Position numbers and translations under genes: made by a program. Under the pieces are notes generated by a model. The model was not told the DNA's origin. It saw only the letters and a program-made list of their open reading frames with translations, and did no database searches. Positions 1 to 8,300 of a stretch of 35,734 bases of DNA are shown here, piece by piece. The stretch covers positions 1 through 35,734 of the forward strand of contig CANNIZ010000047.1 in NCBI GenBank assembly GCA_947505245.1. Reading direction: 5' to 3'. The stretch is from Pseudomonadota bacterium. Its GTDB lineage: Bacteria > Myxococcota_A > UBA796 > GCA-2862545. How positions within the stretch are numbered: the stretch's first letter is position 1; every line of letters begins with the position of its first letter.

Positions 1-1
1 C

Positions 2-68
2 GACGCGCCGCCCGCCGACGCGCCGCCCGCCGACGCGCCGCCCGCCGACGCGCCGCCCGCCGACGCGC
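2..68 (+). repeat. 15-bp tandem repeat encoding DAPPA
   Basis: Four complete, identical copies of a 15-bp unit (gacgcgccgcccgcc) plus a partial fifth run from the window edge. The unit is a multiple of three and is read in frame as Asp-Ala-Pro-Pro-Ala, so copy-number change would alter linker length without shifting the frame. The array may continue to the left of the window. Confidence 0.9.
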
Positions 69-1414
69 CTCCGACGGATTCGCGCGACGCCGACATCTTC
101 GGCAGCAGCACGCCCGTACCGACGGCAGCACCCGAAGCGCCCGTCGACGCCGGCCTCGGCATCGACTTCACACCCACGACCAACCAGGCCATCGCGGACA
201 AGCTGCAGCTGCGCGACGACTCGCTCACCATCGGTGGCCAGTACTTTCAGCGCTTCGATCTTGCGTTGGGTGACGACGTCGATCCGGTCGCCACCACCGT
301 GTCCGCGCCCACGTTGCTCGACCTGTTCGTCGACTCCCGCCCGAACGACAGGGTGAGGTTGTACGCCCGCGGCCGCCTGGACCACGACTTCACCGTCACC
401 AAGCTCGCGGCCGACGATCCGATGCGCGCGTTCGTTCGCGGGGACCGCGATCGCGTAGCGTTGGATCAGCTTTGGACGAAGTTCGACGTCAACCGCAAGG
501 TGTTCGTTACGCTCGGCCAGCAGCGCCTGAAGTGGGGCACCGGGCGGTTCTGGAACCCGACGGACTTCACCGCGCGGCAGACGCTCGATCCGCTGCAGTC
601 GGTGGTGTTCGACACGCGCACGGGTGTCGGCCTCGTGAAGCTCCAGGTGCCGCTCACCAAGGCAAACACAGATCTGTACGCGATCGGAAACTTTGAGGGC
701 GCGAACAACCTCGACGAGATCGGCGGCGCGCTACGCGCCGAGTGGGTGGGCGGAAGCACCGCGGTGTCGCTGTCGGCCGCTGCCCGCAAGGACAACCCCG
801 TGCGGCTCGGCGCGGATCTGTCCACCGGCATCTGGCTGCTCGACTTCAAGGTCGAGGCGGCCGTCCGACACGGCGACAAGGTCCCGTCGTGGGAGGGCAC
901 GTTCGACGCGACGACGTTCGAGTTCCCGACCGCGGTGGATCGAAGCGACGACTGGATCCCGGAAGTCGTCGGCGGGGTTGAGTTCGGCGCGCAGTACAAC
1001 GACGAGGACGTGCTGTATTTGGGCGTGGAGGCGTTCTACAACGACGCCGGCTACGACAACTCGGACCTGTACGAGTGGCTCGCGCTGAACGGTCAGTTCC
1101 GGCCGTTCTACCTCGGGAAGGCGTACGTGGGCGCCTACGCGCTGCTGCCGGCGCCGGGCCAGTGGGACGACGCGTCGTTCACAGGCAGCTTCCTGTCGAA
1201 CCTCTCGGACCAGACGTACGTGGCGCGCCTCGACTATTCCCAGTCCGCGCTCACGTTCCTGCGCCTCGCGTTCAACGCGTCGTACTACTTCGGCAAGGAC
1301 GGCGAGTTCCACTACGCGTTCGAGATTCCCGAGGGGACGCCGGGCTTCGAAGCTGGCTACTCCCAGGCCGCGCCGATGGTGAGCGTCGGCGCTTCGGCCA
1401 CGATCACGTTCTAA
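2..1414 (+). CDS. Beta-barrel outer-membrane protein, 5'-truncated
   Basis: The reading frame is open to the left edge, so the true start and any signal peptide lie outside the window; a TTG at 266 is only an internal codon. The visible part opens with a DAPPA repeat linker, then a region of alternating hydrophobic and aromatic residues typical of transmembrane beta strands, and ends in TITF, a terminal-phenylalanine signature used by the BAM complex. A GQQRLKWGTGRFWNP stretch resembles the conserved loop or strand of porin-like proteins that follow an N-terminal linker. The likely location is the outer membrane, with the Pro/Ala linker in the periplasm. The substrate is unknown. It is convergent with the deaminase gene, whose stop codon directly abuts this one. 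Barrel fold fairly likely; specific function not recognised. Confidence 0.6.
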   Translation, partial: DAPPADAPPADAPPADAPPADAPPTDSRDADIFGSSTPVPTAAPEAPVDAGLGIDFTPTTNQAIADKLQLRDDSLTIGGQYFQRFDLALGDDVDPVATTVSAPTLLDLFVDSRPNDRVRLYARGRLDHDFTVTKLAADDPMRAFVRGDRDRVALDQLWTKFDVNRKVFVTLGQQRLKWGTGRFWNPTDFTARQTLDPLQSVVFDTRTGVGLVKLQVPLTKANTDLYAIGNFEGANNLDEIGGALRAEWVGGSTAVSLSAAARKDNPVRLGADLSTGIWLLDFKVEAAVRHGDKVPSWEGTFDATTFEFPTAVDRSDDWIPEVVGGVEFGAQYNDEDVLYLGVEAFYNDAGYDNSDLYEWLALNGQFRPFYLGKAYVGAYALLPAPGQWDDASFTGSFLSNLSDQTYVARLDYSQSALTFLRLAFNASYYFGKDGEFHYAFEIPEGTPGFEAGYSQAAPMVSVGASATITF

Positions 1415-1891
1415 TCACGCCGTAAGTCGAGGATCCTGCGGGCCTTCGACCTCGAGGACCTCGACGCCGTGGGTGCGCAGGTAGTCGATGCCGTTCTCTC
1501 CGGCGTACCCGCCCGACACCACGATCACCCGCTCGATGCCGGCGTGGTGGAGCAGCTTCGCGCACATCATGCACGGCTCGCCGGTGACGATCAGCCACGC
1601 GCCCTTCGTCGCGACTCCTCCCGCGGCTGCGTTGCAAACCACGTTCATCTCGGCGTGGTGGCAGCCGATCTCCATCCGCGTGCCGGACTTCACGCCCATC
1701 GTGTCGCGCAGGCAGACGTCGCCCCCGCAAAGCTCTCCGCCGCCGCGCGGGCCGCCGTTGTAGCCGTCCATCAGGATGACGTTGCGGTGGGGATCGACCA
1801 GCAGCGCCCCGAATTTGCGACGGGGGCAGTTGCTCGCCTTCGCCAGCGCGAGGCATTGCTCGATCCGGATGCGGATGTGTTTCTCTTTCAT
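1415..1891 (-). CDS. Deoxycytidylate deaminase family protein
   Basis: A 158-residue protein of the zinc-dependent cytidine/dCMP deaminase fold. The zinc and catalytic signature is complete: H79-A80-E81 followed by P106-C-M-M-C110. The Y44-N-G-G-P motif and Cys-rich insertion (C55, C60, C77) match the dCMP deaminase/ComEB branch better than tRNA adenosine deaminase or cytidine deaminase. Family members deaminate dCMP to dUMP to feed thymidylate synthesis, which is the inferred role here. The ATG is supported by a GGAG Shine-Dalgarno about 7 nt upstream on the minus strand. It is divergent from the nuclease lipoprotein gene at 1930, with only 38 bp between them. It could instead act on a modified or free nucleotide. 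Confidence 0.85.
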   Translation of the reverse strand: MKEKHIRIRIEQCLALAKASNCPRRKFGALLVDPHRNVILMDGYNGGPRGGGELCGGDVCLRDTMGVKSGTRMEIGCHHAEMNVVCNAAAGGVATKGAWLIVTGEPCMMCAKLLHHAGIERVIVVSGGYAGENGIDYLRTHGVEVLEVEGPQDPRLTA

Positions 1892-1915
1892 GAAGCGACT
1901 CCGACGGCGCCGGGG

Positions 1916-1921
1916 TAACCT
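1916..1921 (+). promoter_or_regulatory. Putative -10 (TAACCT), leaderless type
   Basis: TAACCT ends 8 nt before the ATG at 1930, with no Shine-Dalgarno in between. A sigma70-type start about 7 nt downstream would place the mRNA 5' end at or next to the start codon. No good -35 is visible. Confidence 0.4.
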
Positions 1922-1929
1922 GACTCAAC

Positions 1930-2868
1930 ATGCGCGTATTGCCTTTGGTCCTGGTGCTGGCTGCCTGTCCCCCGTCCACCACGGAGACAGAGGACCCCGG
2001 TTGCGACACCGACGCAGACGGCGACGGCTTCACAAGCTGCCAGGACTGTGATGACAGCGACGCGGTCGTGTTCCCCGGCGCCGCCGAGGTATGCGACGGC
2101 AAGCTGGACGACTGCGACGGCGCGTTGCTCCCCGAAGAGGCCGACGAAGACGGAGACGGCGTCGCCGATTGCGTCCCATGCGCCGCGGCGGGCTACTTCG
2201 ACGCGATTCAAGCCGCGTCCGACGCGGAGCTGTTCGCCGTGTTGCACGCCGCGACGGAGGGCGCGGACTGCAGCTACGATCGCGCGCGTCGCGAGATGTT
2301 CCAGGTGATCGACGCCGACAATGGAGGCGTTCGCTGTGTATACACGGACCGCTGGTACCCCGTGGACAGCTACCCGCCGAACAACTGGGCGGACGTCAAC
2401 ACCGAGCACAGCTGGCCCCAGAGCAAGGGGGCAGACGCCGATCCGATGCAGTGCGACGTCCACCACCTGTACCCGGCGGACGCCTACGTAAACGCGCAGC
2501 GCGGCAATTACCCGTTCGACGAGGTCGCGTCGGTGACGCGCGACAGCGACGGAGACGGCTCGTGGAACGGCAGCAAGCTCGGTGACAGCGCCTCGGGCGA
2601 GCGGGTGTTCGAGCCGCGAGACGCCCATAAGGGCAACCTCGCGCGGTCGATGCTTTATTTCTGGGTGCGGTACGACGACACGCTGGCGTCGTCCGATGCA
2701 GCAGACTTCGCATCGGACCGGCTGAACACGTACCAGGCGTGGAACACGATCGACGCGATCGACGCCGCTGAGCGCGCACGCACCGCTGCGATCGCCGACT
2801 ACGAGGGCCACCCGAACCCGTTCGTCGTGTGCCCGGGTCTGGTGGATCGCTTCATCGAGGCGCAGTGA
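1930..2868 (+). CDS. Endonuclease I-family lipoprotein with MopE-type metal-binding motif
   Basis: A 312-residue predicted lipoprotein: a short signal peptide ends in the lipobox L-A-A-C13. Residues about 25-80 hold one MopE-type metal-binding unit (D-x-D-G-D-G, DCDD, PGA, C). The rest is an endonuclease I (EndA/NucM/Vvn) domain with the His-Me finger signature E159-H160-S-W-P and a following D176-V-H178-H179-L-Y-P, then N-x-x-R-G-N-Y-P-F. Known family members are secreted or periplasmic, Mg-dependent, non-specific DNA/RNA nucleases. I infer a surface-anchored nuclease for nutrient DNA scavenging or prey degradation. The ATG has no Shine-Dalgarno but sits 8 nt after a TAACCT hexamer. It overlaps the next gene, so a three-gene operon is likely. 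Confidence 0.85.
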   Translation: MRVLPLVLVLAACPPSTTETEDPGCDTDADGDGFTSCQDCDDSDAVVFPGAAEVCDGKLDDCDGALLPEEADEDGDGVADCVPCAAAGYFDAIQAASDAELFAVLHAATEGADCSYDRARREMFQVIDADNGGVRCVYTDRWYPVDSYPPNNWADVNTEHSWPQSKGADADPMQCDVHHLYPADAYVNAQRGNYPFDEVASVTRDSDGDGSWNGSKLGDSASGERVFEPRDAHKGNLARSMLYFWVRYDDTLASSDAADFASDRLNTYQAWNTIDAIDAAERARTAAIADYEGHPNPFVVCPGLVDRFIEAQ

Positions 2869-3983
2869 TCGCGTGGCTCGTCGCGTGTGCGGCGCCTCCC
2901 CAACAGGAGGTCCCCTCGCCCGCCCCGATCGCCATCGATGACGCCGATGACGCCGATGACGCGCCTGCCGACGTGTTGTTCCGCGTGTCGGATCGCGCGA
3001 TCCGCGGCTCGCGGTTCGGCCCCCTCGCGGACTTTCAGCTACGACTTTCGAATGCGCTCGTCGACTGCGGGCGCGCGGAGCTCGTCGTCGACGGCATGTT
3101 CGGCGCCGCCACGGCCGATGCCCTCGCGGAGCTCGCCACCTGCCCCGGGTACGAGGTCCTCGCGGATCGCGAGCCTGGCGCGCTCGATGCCGCGGCCTGG
3201 GAGGTCGTCGCGCCCGACGTCCTCGCGCCGGACGCGCTCGAGCGCGCGCTCGCGCTCACCCTCACGTTCGAGGGCACGGACTATGACCGCGCCGAGTGGA
3301 ACCTCGCCACACCCGGCGACGAGTCGAGCGCGCTCACGTGGGGCCCGTTCGGTGCGACGGCGGGCTGGGGCGGAGAGGTGCAGCAGGTCCTCGCCGCGGT
3401 CGACGCGACGCGCCCAGACCTCGTCGACCGCGCGTTCGGTCGCGAGAGCCGCGCCGTTCGCCGCCTGATCGACGTGTCGGGTCGCGACGCCGCCGAGTAC
3501 CTGCGCCCCGTGTTCGCGGAGCCTCGCCGTCGGGTGGTGTGGGCCGACGGGTTCGCCGCCCTGGGCGCCGATCCGAGCGTCCGTGAGGCCTACCTCGACA
3601 CGGCGCTGTCCGACGACTGGCTCGGCGGCTCGCTCGCCCGGCTGTGGACGCTGTTGCCGGATCCGGCCGCGGCGACCGAAGTCGACCTCGCGTTCTTCGT
3701 CGATCTCGCGGTCCATGTAAGCGTCACCGACGACCGGATCGCCGCCGCGCGCGCCGCTGCCGCCGACGCCACGAGCCCCGCCGAACGGCGCCAGGCGATC
3801 GGCCGGGTGTTCGTCGCGGACCTCGGACGGTGGGCGCCTCACCGCGAAGGACGCGACGGCGCCTATGTGATCGACGGAGCGTCGCTGTCCGAGGGCGAGC
3901 GCGCGTCGTTCAAGCGCTTCGGTCGGGTACGCGCTTCCGACGTCGGACTCTCCGATGATCGCCCCTCTCCCGTGGTGTTCTAG
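2829..3983 (+). CDS. Lipoprotein with PG-binding-like region and possible lysozyme/chitosanase-like domain
   Basis: From GTG 2829 the N-terminus reads as a lipoprotein signal with a basic start, a hydrophobic AVIAWLV stretch and a cysteine after L-V-A; this overlaps the nuclease gene by 40 nt. An alternative GTG at 2865 has a better-placed GAGG and a 4-nt GTGA overlap, but leaves a signal of only seven residues before the Cys. Residues about 63-105 (FQLRLSNAL, VDGMFGAAT) resemble a peptidoglycan-binding type 1 repeat. A following stretch with F-E148-G-T-D-Y-D, then an SSALTWGPFGAT motif, looks like the acid-containing active-site layout of lysozyme or chitosanase-like glycosidases. That assignment is inference. 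It sits between a nuclease lipoprotein and a barrel-like protein. Confidence 0.55.
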   Translation: MPGSGGSLHRGAVIAWLVACAAPPQQEVPSPAPIAIDDADDADDAPADVLFRVSDRAIRGSRFGPLADFQLRLSNALVDCGRAELVVDGMFGAATADALAELATCPGYEVLADREPGALDAAAWEVVAPDVLAPDALERALALTLTFEGTDYDRAEWNLATPGDESSALTWGPFGATAGWGGEVQQVLAAVDATRPDLVDRAFGRESRAVRRLIDVSGRDAAEYLRPVFAEPRRRVVWADGFAALGADPSVREAYLDTALSDDWLGGSLARLWTLLPDPAAATEVDLAFFVDLAVHVSVTDDRIAAARAAAADATSPAERRQAIGRVFVADLGRWAPHREGRDGAYVIDGASLSEGERASFKRFGRVRASDVGLSDDRPSPVVF

Positions 3984-4561
3984 TGGTCGTCGCTCCCTCG
4001 CTCGTGTGGATGCTCGCTGGCGGCGGCGGCTTCGACCTGCCCACCGACCAGCCGTGGGCGGGCGCTGAGCTGTCCGCCCAGCCGCGCGGCGACATGAAGG
4101 TGGCGCCCACGTTCCGGTTCGGACCCGCGTTCGGCTTCGGCGACAGGCTCCCGCTCGCGTTCACCGAGATCGGCCTGCTCGTGCGCATCCCGGAAGATGA
4201 GGCGCTGCTGCGCGCAGGGCTGGTGCTGCGCGACACGTTCGTCATGGGCCGCTACCGCATGCCAATCCAGGCCGGAGACCCCACCCAGGGCAACGCGTTT
4301 GGGCTGCTCCCCGGCATCCTCGCGGTCGTCGAGTTCGAGTGGACGCCCGAGGCGCCCCTGGTGTTCGCGCTCCGCGGAGGCCCCGTATCGACGGCCTCGG
4401 ACTACACCTGTGATCTCGACAACCCCGATCCCGCCCACTGCATCACGTGGAGCGGCGGCTTCGGAGGCGGGCTCCTCATCCGCAAGACGCTGCGCTCGGG
4501 GCTGGTGATCGAAGCCTCTGCGGGCACGACGGCGTGGCTGACGGTGGGGCACACGCTCTGA
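3983..4561 (+). CDS. Small outer-membrane barrel-like protein
   Basis: A 192-residue protein starting at a GTG that shares one base with the upstream stop, so translation is probably coupled. The N-terminus is weakly signal-like (VVAPSLVWMLAGG). The body alternates hydrophobic residues with glycine-rich turns, and the C-terminus (GTTAWLTVGHTL) has the pattern of a final barrel strand ending in a hydrophobic residue. There are two cysteines in a loop (C133 region and C143 region) that could pair. I do not recognise a named family. By context it is the third member of the nuclease/lipoprotein operon and may be its outer-membrane partner. Confidence 0.6.
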   Translation: MVVAPSLVWMLAGGGGFDLPTDQPWAGAELSAQPRGDMKVAPTFRFGPAFGFGDRLPLAFTEIGLLVRIPEDEALLRAGLVLRDTFVMGRYRMPIQAGDPTQGNAFGLLPGILAVVEFEWTPEAPLVFALRGGPVSTASDYTCDLDNPDPAHCITWSGGFGGGLLIRKTLRSGLVIEASAGTTAWLTVGHTL

Positions 4562-4572
4562 GGATGTGACCG

Positions 4573-4603
4573 CCGCGGCGGCTTGTTGAAGATACCGCCG
4601 CGG
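4573..4603. terminator. Inverted repeat between convergent genes
   Basis: A perfect 9-bp GC inverted repeat (ccgcggcgg / ccgccgcgg) with a 13-nt loop lies between the convergent barrel-like and LOG genes. There is no T-tract, so it is at best a non-canonical bidirectional terminator or mRNA 3'-end stabiliser. The rest of the 4562-4686 gap shows nothing recognisable. Confidence 0.35.
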
Positions 4604-4686
4604 GCGCGGTCAAGGCACCCTGAACGCGGCCCTACGGGCCTTGGACTGCGTCCAGTTCACGATGCCTTGCCCGCTGCGGCGGCTTC

Positions 4687-5268
4687 TTACGGTTTCTCGA
4701 TCCACGTCCCAAGGTCGGGCACGTGCACCTGGGTCATCGCTTCGAGCAGCCGCTCCGGGTCGTCTTCGCAAACGATCAACCCGCGGTGCACTTCGCGGAT
4801 GAACCCCTGATCCTCCGCGTGATCGAGGAACGCGAGCAGGTGGCGCCAGAACCCGTCCACGTTCAGCAGCCCGATCGGCTTCACGTGGTACCGAAGCTGC
4901 GTCCAGGTGGTGACCTCGAACAGCTCCTCGAGCGTGCCGTATCCGCCCGGCATCGCGACGAACGCGTCCGCGAGCTCGGACATCCGCAGTTTGCGCGGGT
5001 GCATGCCCTCGACGACCTCGAGCCGCGTCACGCCCTCGTGGGCGAGCTCCAGCGCACGCAACTTTTCGGGAATGACGCCGATCACCTCGCCGCCGCGCGA
5101 CAGGGCGCCGTCCGCGAGCCTTCCCATCAGCCCGACGCGCCCGCCGCCGTACACGACGCCGATGCCACGTTCCGCGAGGAACGCGCCGAACGCGAACGCC
5201 ACCTCGCCATACTGTGCGGACCGGCCGGGGCTTGATCCGCAATACACAGCTATCCGACCGAAGCTCAT
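4687..5268 (-). CDS. LOG-family (TIGR00730) Rossmann-fold protein
   Basis: A 193-residue protein of the LOG family. It opens with IAVYCGSSPG and carries the hallmark PGGYGTLEELFE motif (P-G-G-x-G-T-x-x-E). Known members hydrolyse the N-glycosidic bond of cytokinin riboside 5'-monophosphates or other nucleoside monophosphates, releasing ribose 5-phosphate. In bacteria without cytokinin the substrate is probably AMP or a related nucleotide. I chose the ATG at 5268 rather than the one at 5283: the shorter form matches the usual family N-terminus, and a TACGAT hexamer ends 5 nt before it, as expected of a leaderless start. The longer form would add five residues. It is divergent from the large MopE-repeat gene. 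Confidence 0.85.
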   Translation of the reverse strand: MSFGRIAVYCGSSPGRSAQYGEVAFAFGAFLAERGIGVVYGGGRVGLMGRLADGALSRGGEVIGVIPEKLRALELAHEGVTRLEVVEGMHPRKLRMSELADAFVAMPGGYGTLEELFEVTTWTQLRYHVKPIGLLNVDGFWRHLLAFLDHAEDQGFIREVHRGLIVCEDDPERLLEAMTQVHVPDLGTWIEKP

Positions 5269-5273
5269 GCAGG

Positions 5274-5279
5274 ATCGTA
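5274..5279 (-). promoter_or_regulatory. Putative -10 (TACGAT), leaderless type
   Basis: On the minus strand TACGAT ends 5 nt before the ATG at 5268 and lies downstream of the alternative ATG at 5283. If it is the real -10, the longer reading cannot be translated from this promoter. Confidence 0.35.
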
Positions 5280-5316
5280 GCATTCCACGGCATTTCCCGC
5301 ATGTGCCGATCTGCGC

Positions 5317-5322
5317 TACACT
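5317..5322 (+). promoter_or_regulatory. Putative -10 (TACACT)
   Basis: TACACT lies 28 nt before the GTG at 5351, leaving room for a short leader that contains the GGAGG Shine-Dalgarno at 5341-5345. No convincing -35 is seen. Confidence 0.4.
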
Positions 5323-5350
5323 CGCCCGACCGTGCTCCCCGGAGGTCTTC

Positions 5351-8300
5351 GTGCGCTACTCGGCAGTGGTTCTGGTGCTCGCCCTCGCGGCGTGCCGAAA
5401 ATCCTCCGACATCGATGGCGACGGCACGTTCGACGAGGAAGACTGCGCGATGGCGGACCCCGATGTGCACCCCGGCGCACAGGAGGTGTGCAATGGCCTC
5501 GATGACGACTGCAACGACGTCGTCGACGATACCGTGTCGGGCGCGCCGACCTGGTACCTCGACGTGGACCACGACGGCTACGGCGACGTCGCGAAACAGA
5601 TCACCGCGTGTCAACAGCCCACGGGCTACGTCGGGAACGACGAAGACTGCGCAGACGACGACGCGTCGTTCCACCCCGGCTCCGCCGAGCCCGACTGTGC
5701 AGACCCGCGCGACTTCAATTGCGACGGCACGACAGGCTTCGTAGACGCCGATGAAGACGGCGTCGCGGCCTGCAAGGACTGCAACGACGCTGATGCCGAC
5801 GTGTTCCCGGGCGCAGGCGAGAAGTGCGACGGACGGGACGACGATTGTGACGGCGACATCGACGAAGATGCGACGGACGCGATCGAGTACGCGTTCGACA
5901 TCGACGGCGACGGCCACGGGAACGCGCGGTTCCTCGTTTCCTCCTGCGACCCGCCGGACGGCTACGTGCTGGGCGCCGACGCGGACGACTGCAACGACCT
6001 CGACCCGAGCTCGTTCCCCGGCGCTCCCGAGGAGTGCGACGGCGACGACAACAACTGCGACGGCGAGATCGACGAGGGCGCTCAGGGCAAGACGCCGTTC
6101 TACGCGGACGCCGATCAGGACGGGTTCGGGAACGTGAACGGAGTGGTGCTCGCGTGTGAGCGCCCGGCCGGGTACGTCGCGAACTTCGACGACTGCAACG
6201 ACTCCGACGAGGCGTACAACCCCGCGGCCGTCGAGACCTGCAGCGATCCAGCCGATTACAACTGCGACGGCAGCTTCGGTCAGGACGACCTCGACGCCGA
6301 CGGCACCGTGGCGTGCGATGACTGCAACGACAACGACGCGACGGTCGAGCCCGGCGCCCCCGAGCTGTGCGACGCGCTCGACAACAACTGCAACGGGCAG
6401 ATCGACGAGTCGGCGCCAAAATGGTTCGCGGACCTCGACGGTGACGGCGTCGGCGGGAAGCAGCTTTCGGTCGTGAGCTGCGCGCCGCCGGGCGGTTACG
6501 TCACGTCGAGCAACGACTGCGACGACCTCGACCCGCGAGCCAAGCCCGGCGCAGTCGACGTGTGTGACGGCGCCGACAACGACTGCAACGGCACGATCGA
6601 CGACACAGCGCCGATCTGGTACGCCGACCTCGACGGCGACGGGCACGGCGGTGACCGCGTGACCGTGGCCGCGTGCGCCGCCCCATCCGGGTACGCCGCG
6701 AAGGCCGATGACTGCGACGACCTCGTCGACACCGTGTACGACGGCGCAGCCGAGGCCTGCGACGGCGTGGACAACGACTGCGACGGGTCGACCGGTCTCG
6801 GCGAGACGGACACCGACGCCGACGGGTTCATGATCTGCGAGGGTGACTGCGACGACGCCGATGCGCAGGCGAGCCCGGTCGGACGGGAAGTGTGCAACGG
6901 CGCCGACGACGACTGCAACGGCACAGCCGACGACGACGCGGTCGACCTGCTGACGTGGTTTGCAGACGCGGACTTGGACGGCTTTGGCTCGAGCAGCACG
7001 ACGACGTCCGCGTGTTCGGTGCCTGTTGGCTACGTGGGCAACGATCGCGACTGCAACGACGCGGCGGTGGCGACGCACCCGGGGGGCACCGAGGTTTGCG
7101 GCGGCGCGGACGAGGACTGCGACGGCGACGTCGATGAGGCCTCCGCGAGCGGCACCAAGACGTTCTACGCAGACGGCGATGGGGACGGCAAGGGCAGCGC
7201 GGTCACCGTGGTCGCGTGTGCGGCGCCGGTGGGGTTCGTCCTCGTCGGCGGCGACTGCGACGACGGCGACAAGACGCGTCCCGCGGCCACCGAATCGTGC
7301 AACGGCATCGACGACGACTGCAACGGCGCGCTCCCGGCGAACGAGCTCGACGCCGACGCCGACGGGTACATCGCCTGCAAGGACTGCGACGACACCAAGG
7401 CCGCCATCCACCCCGGCGCGCAAGAGACCTGCAACAGCAAGGACGACGACTGCAACAACCTTGTAGACGACGCGGCCGTCGGCGGCACGCTGTATTTCCG
7501 CGACGCCGACGTCGACGGCTGGGGCACGGTGCTGCAGACCACGAGCGCCTGCGCAGCCCCTGCCGGGTACACGACGAAGGCCGGCGACTGCAACGACGCT
7601 GCGATCACCACGTACCCGGGAGCCCCGCTCGCGTGTAACGGGTCCGATCGCGACTGCGACGGCGACGTCGACAACGACATCGACGGAGATGGGCTCGCGG
7701 CGGCGACCTGCGGCGGCACCGACTGCAACGACACGAACGCGGCGTTCACGACGACCTGCACCTACGCGTCATGCAGCAACGCGCTCACCTTCGGGCAGAC
7801 AGCGTCGGGCAAGTACACCATTGATCCCGACGGCACCGGCGGCGATGCCCCGTTCGACGCGTACTGCGACCAGACGCGCGACGGCGGTGGCTGGACGCTC
7901 GTCATGAAGCAGCGATCAAATTCGCTCACTGGTCAGCCGCTCGCGACGAACGTTTGGACGGGCTGGAACACCCCTCGCGTCACGCTCAACCCGGCCGACG
8001 CGACGTTGTCCGACGCGTACATGGTCAACCTCGCGTACAGCACCCTGAGCGGCACGCAGCTCCGCATGACGGCGTCGTCCACGTGGCTCGACGTCGCTTC
8101 GGGCGCGTTCACCCGCAACATCGCGGGCACGCCGTTCGATCAATTCAAGGACTCCGTGGCCACGCCCGTCGCCGTCGTCAACGCGCAGACCTCGACATGG
8201 TCGGCGTCCGCGTTCACGGACCACAACATCATGGTCACGGGCACCGGCAACGCGCTGTGTTGGCGCTCGGGACCGTACTTCAACACCCAGAACTTCGAGT

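Noticed and set aside
2..68. Possible CRISPR array at the left edge
   Set aside because: Copies are directly adjacent 15-bp units without spacers and are read in frame as DAPPA.
4907..5350. N-terminal extension of the MopE/fibrinogen-like protein
   Set aside because: The frame is open upstream, but that part is antisense to the LOG gene, and the GTG at 5351 has GGAGG and a clear lipoprotein signal.
4610..7423. Long antisense open frame (937 codons) opposite the MopE-repeat gene
   Set aside because: Its Val/Ala/Arg-rich repetitive translation is the mirror of the Asp/Cys repeat codons on the other strand; it has no domain, start site or Shine-Dalgarno and overlaps two well-supported genes.
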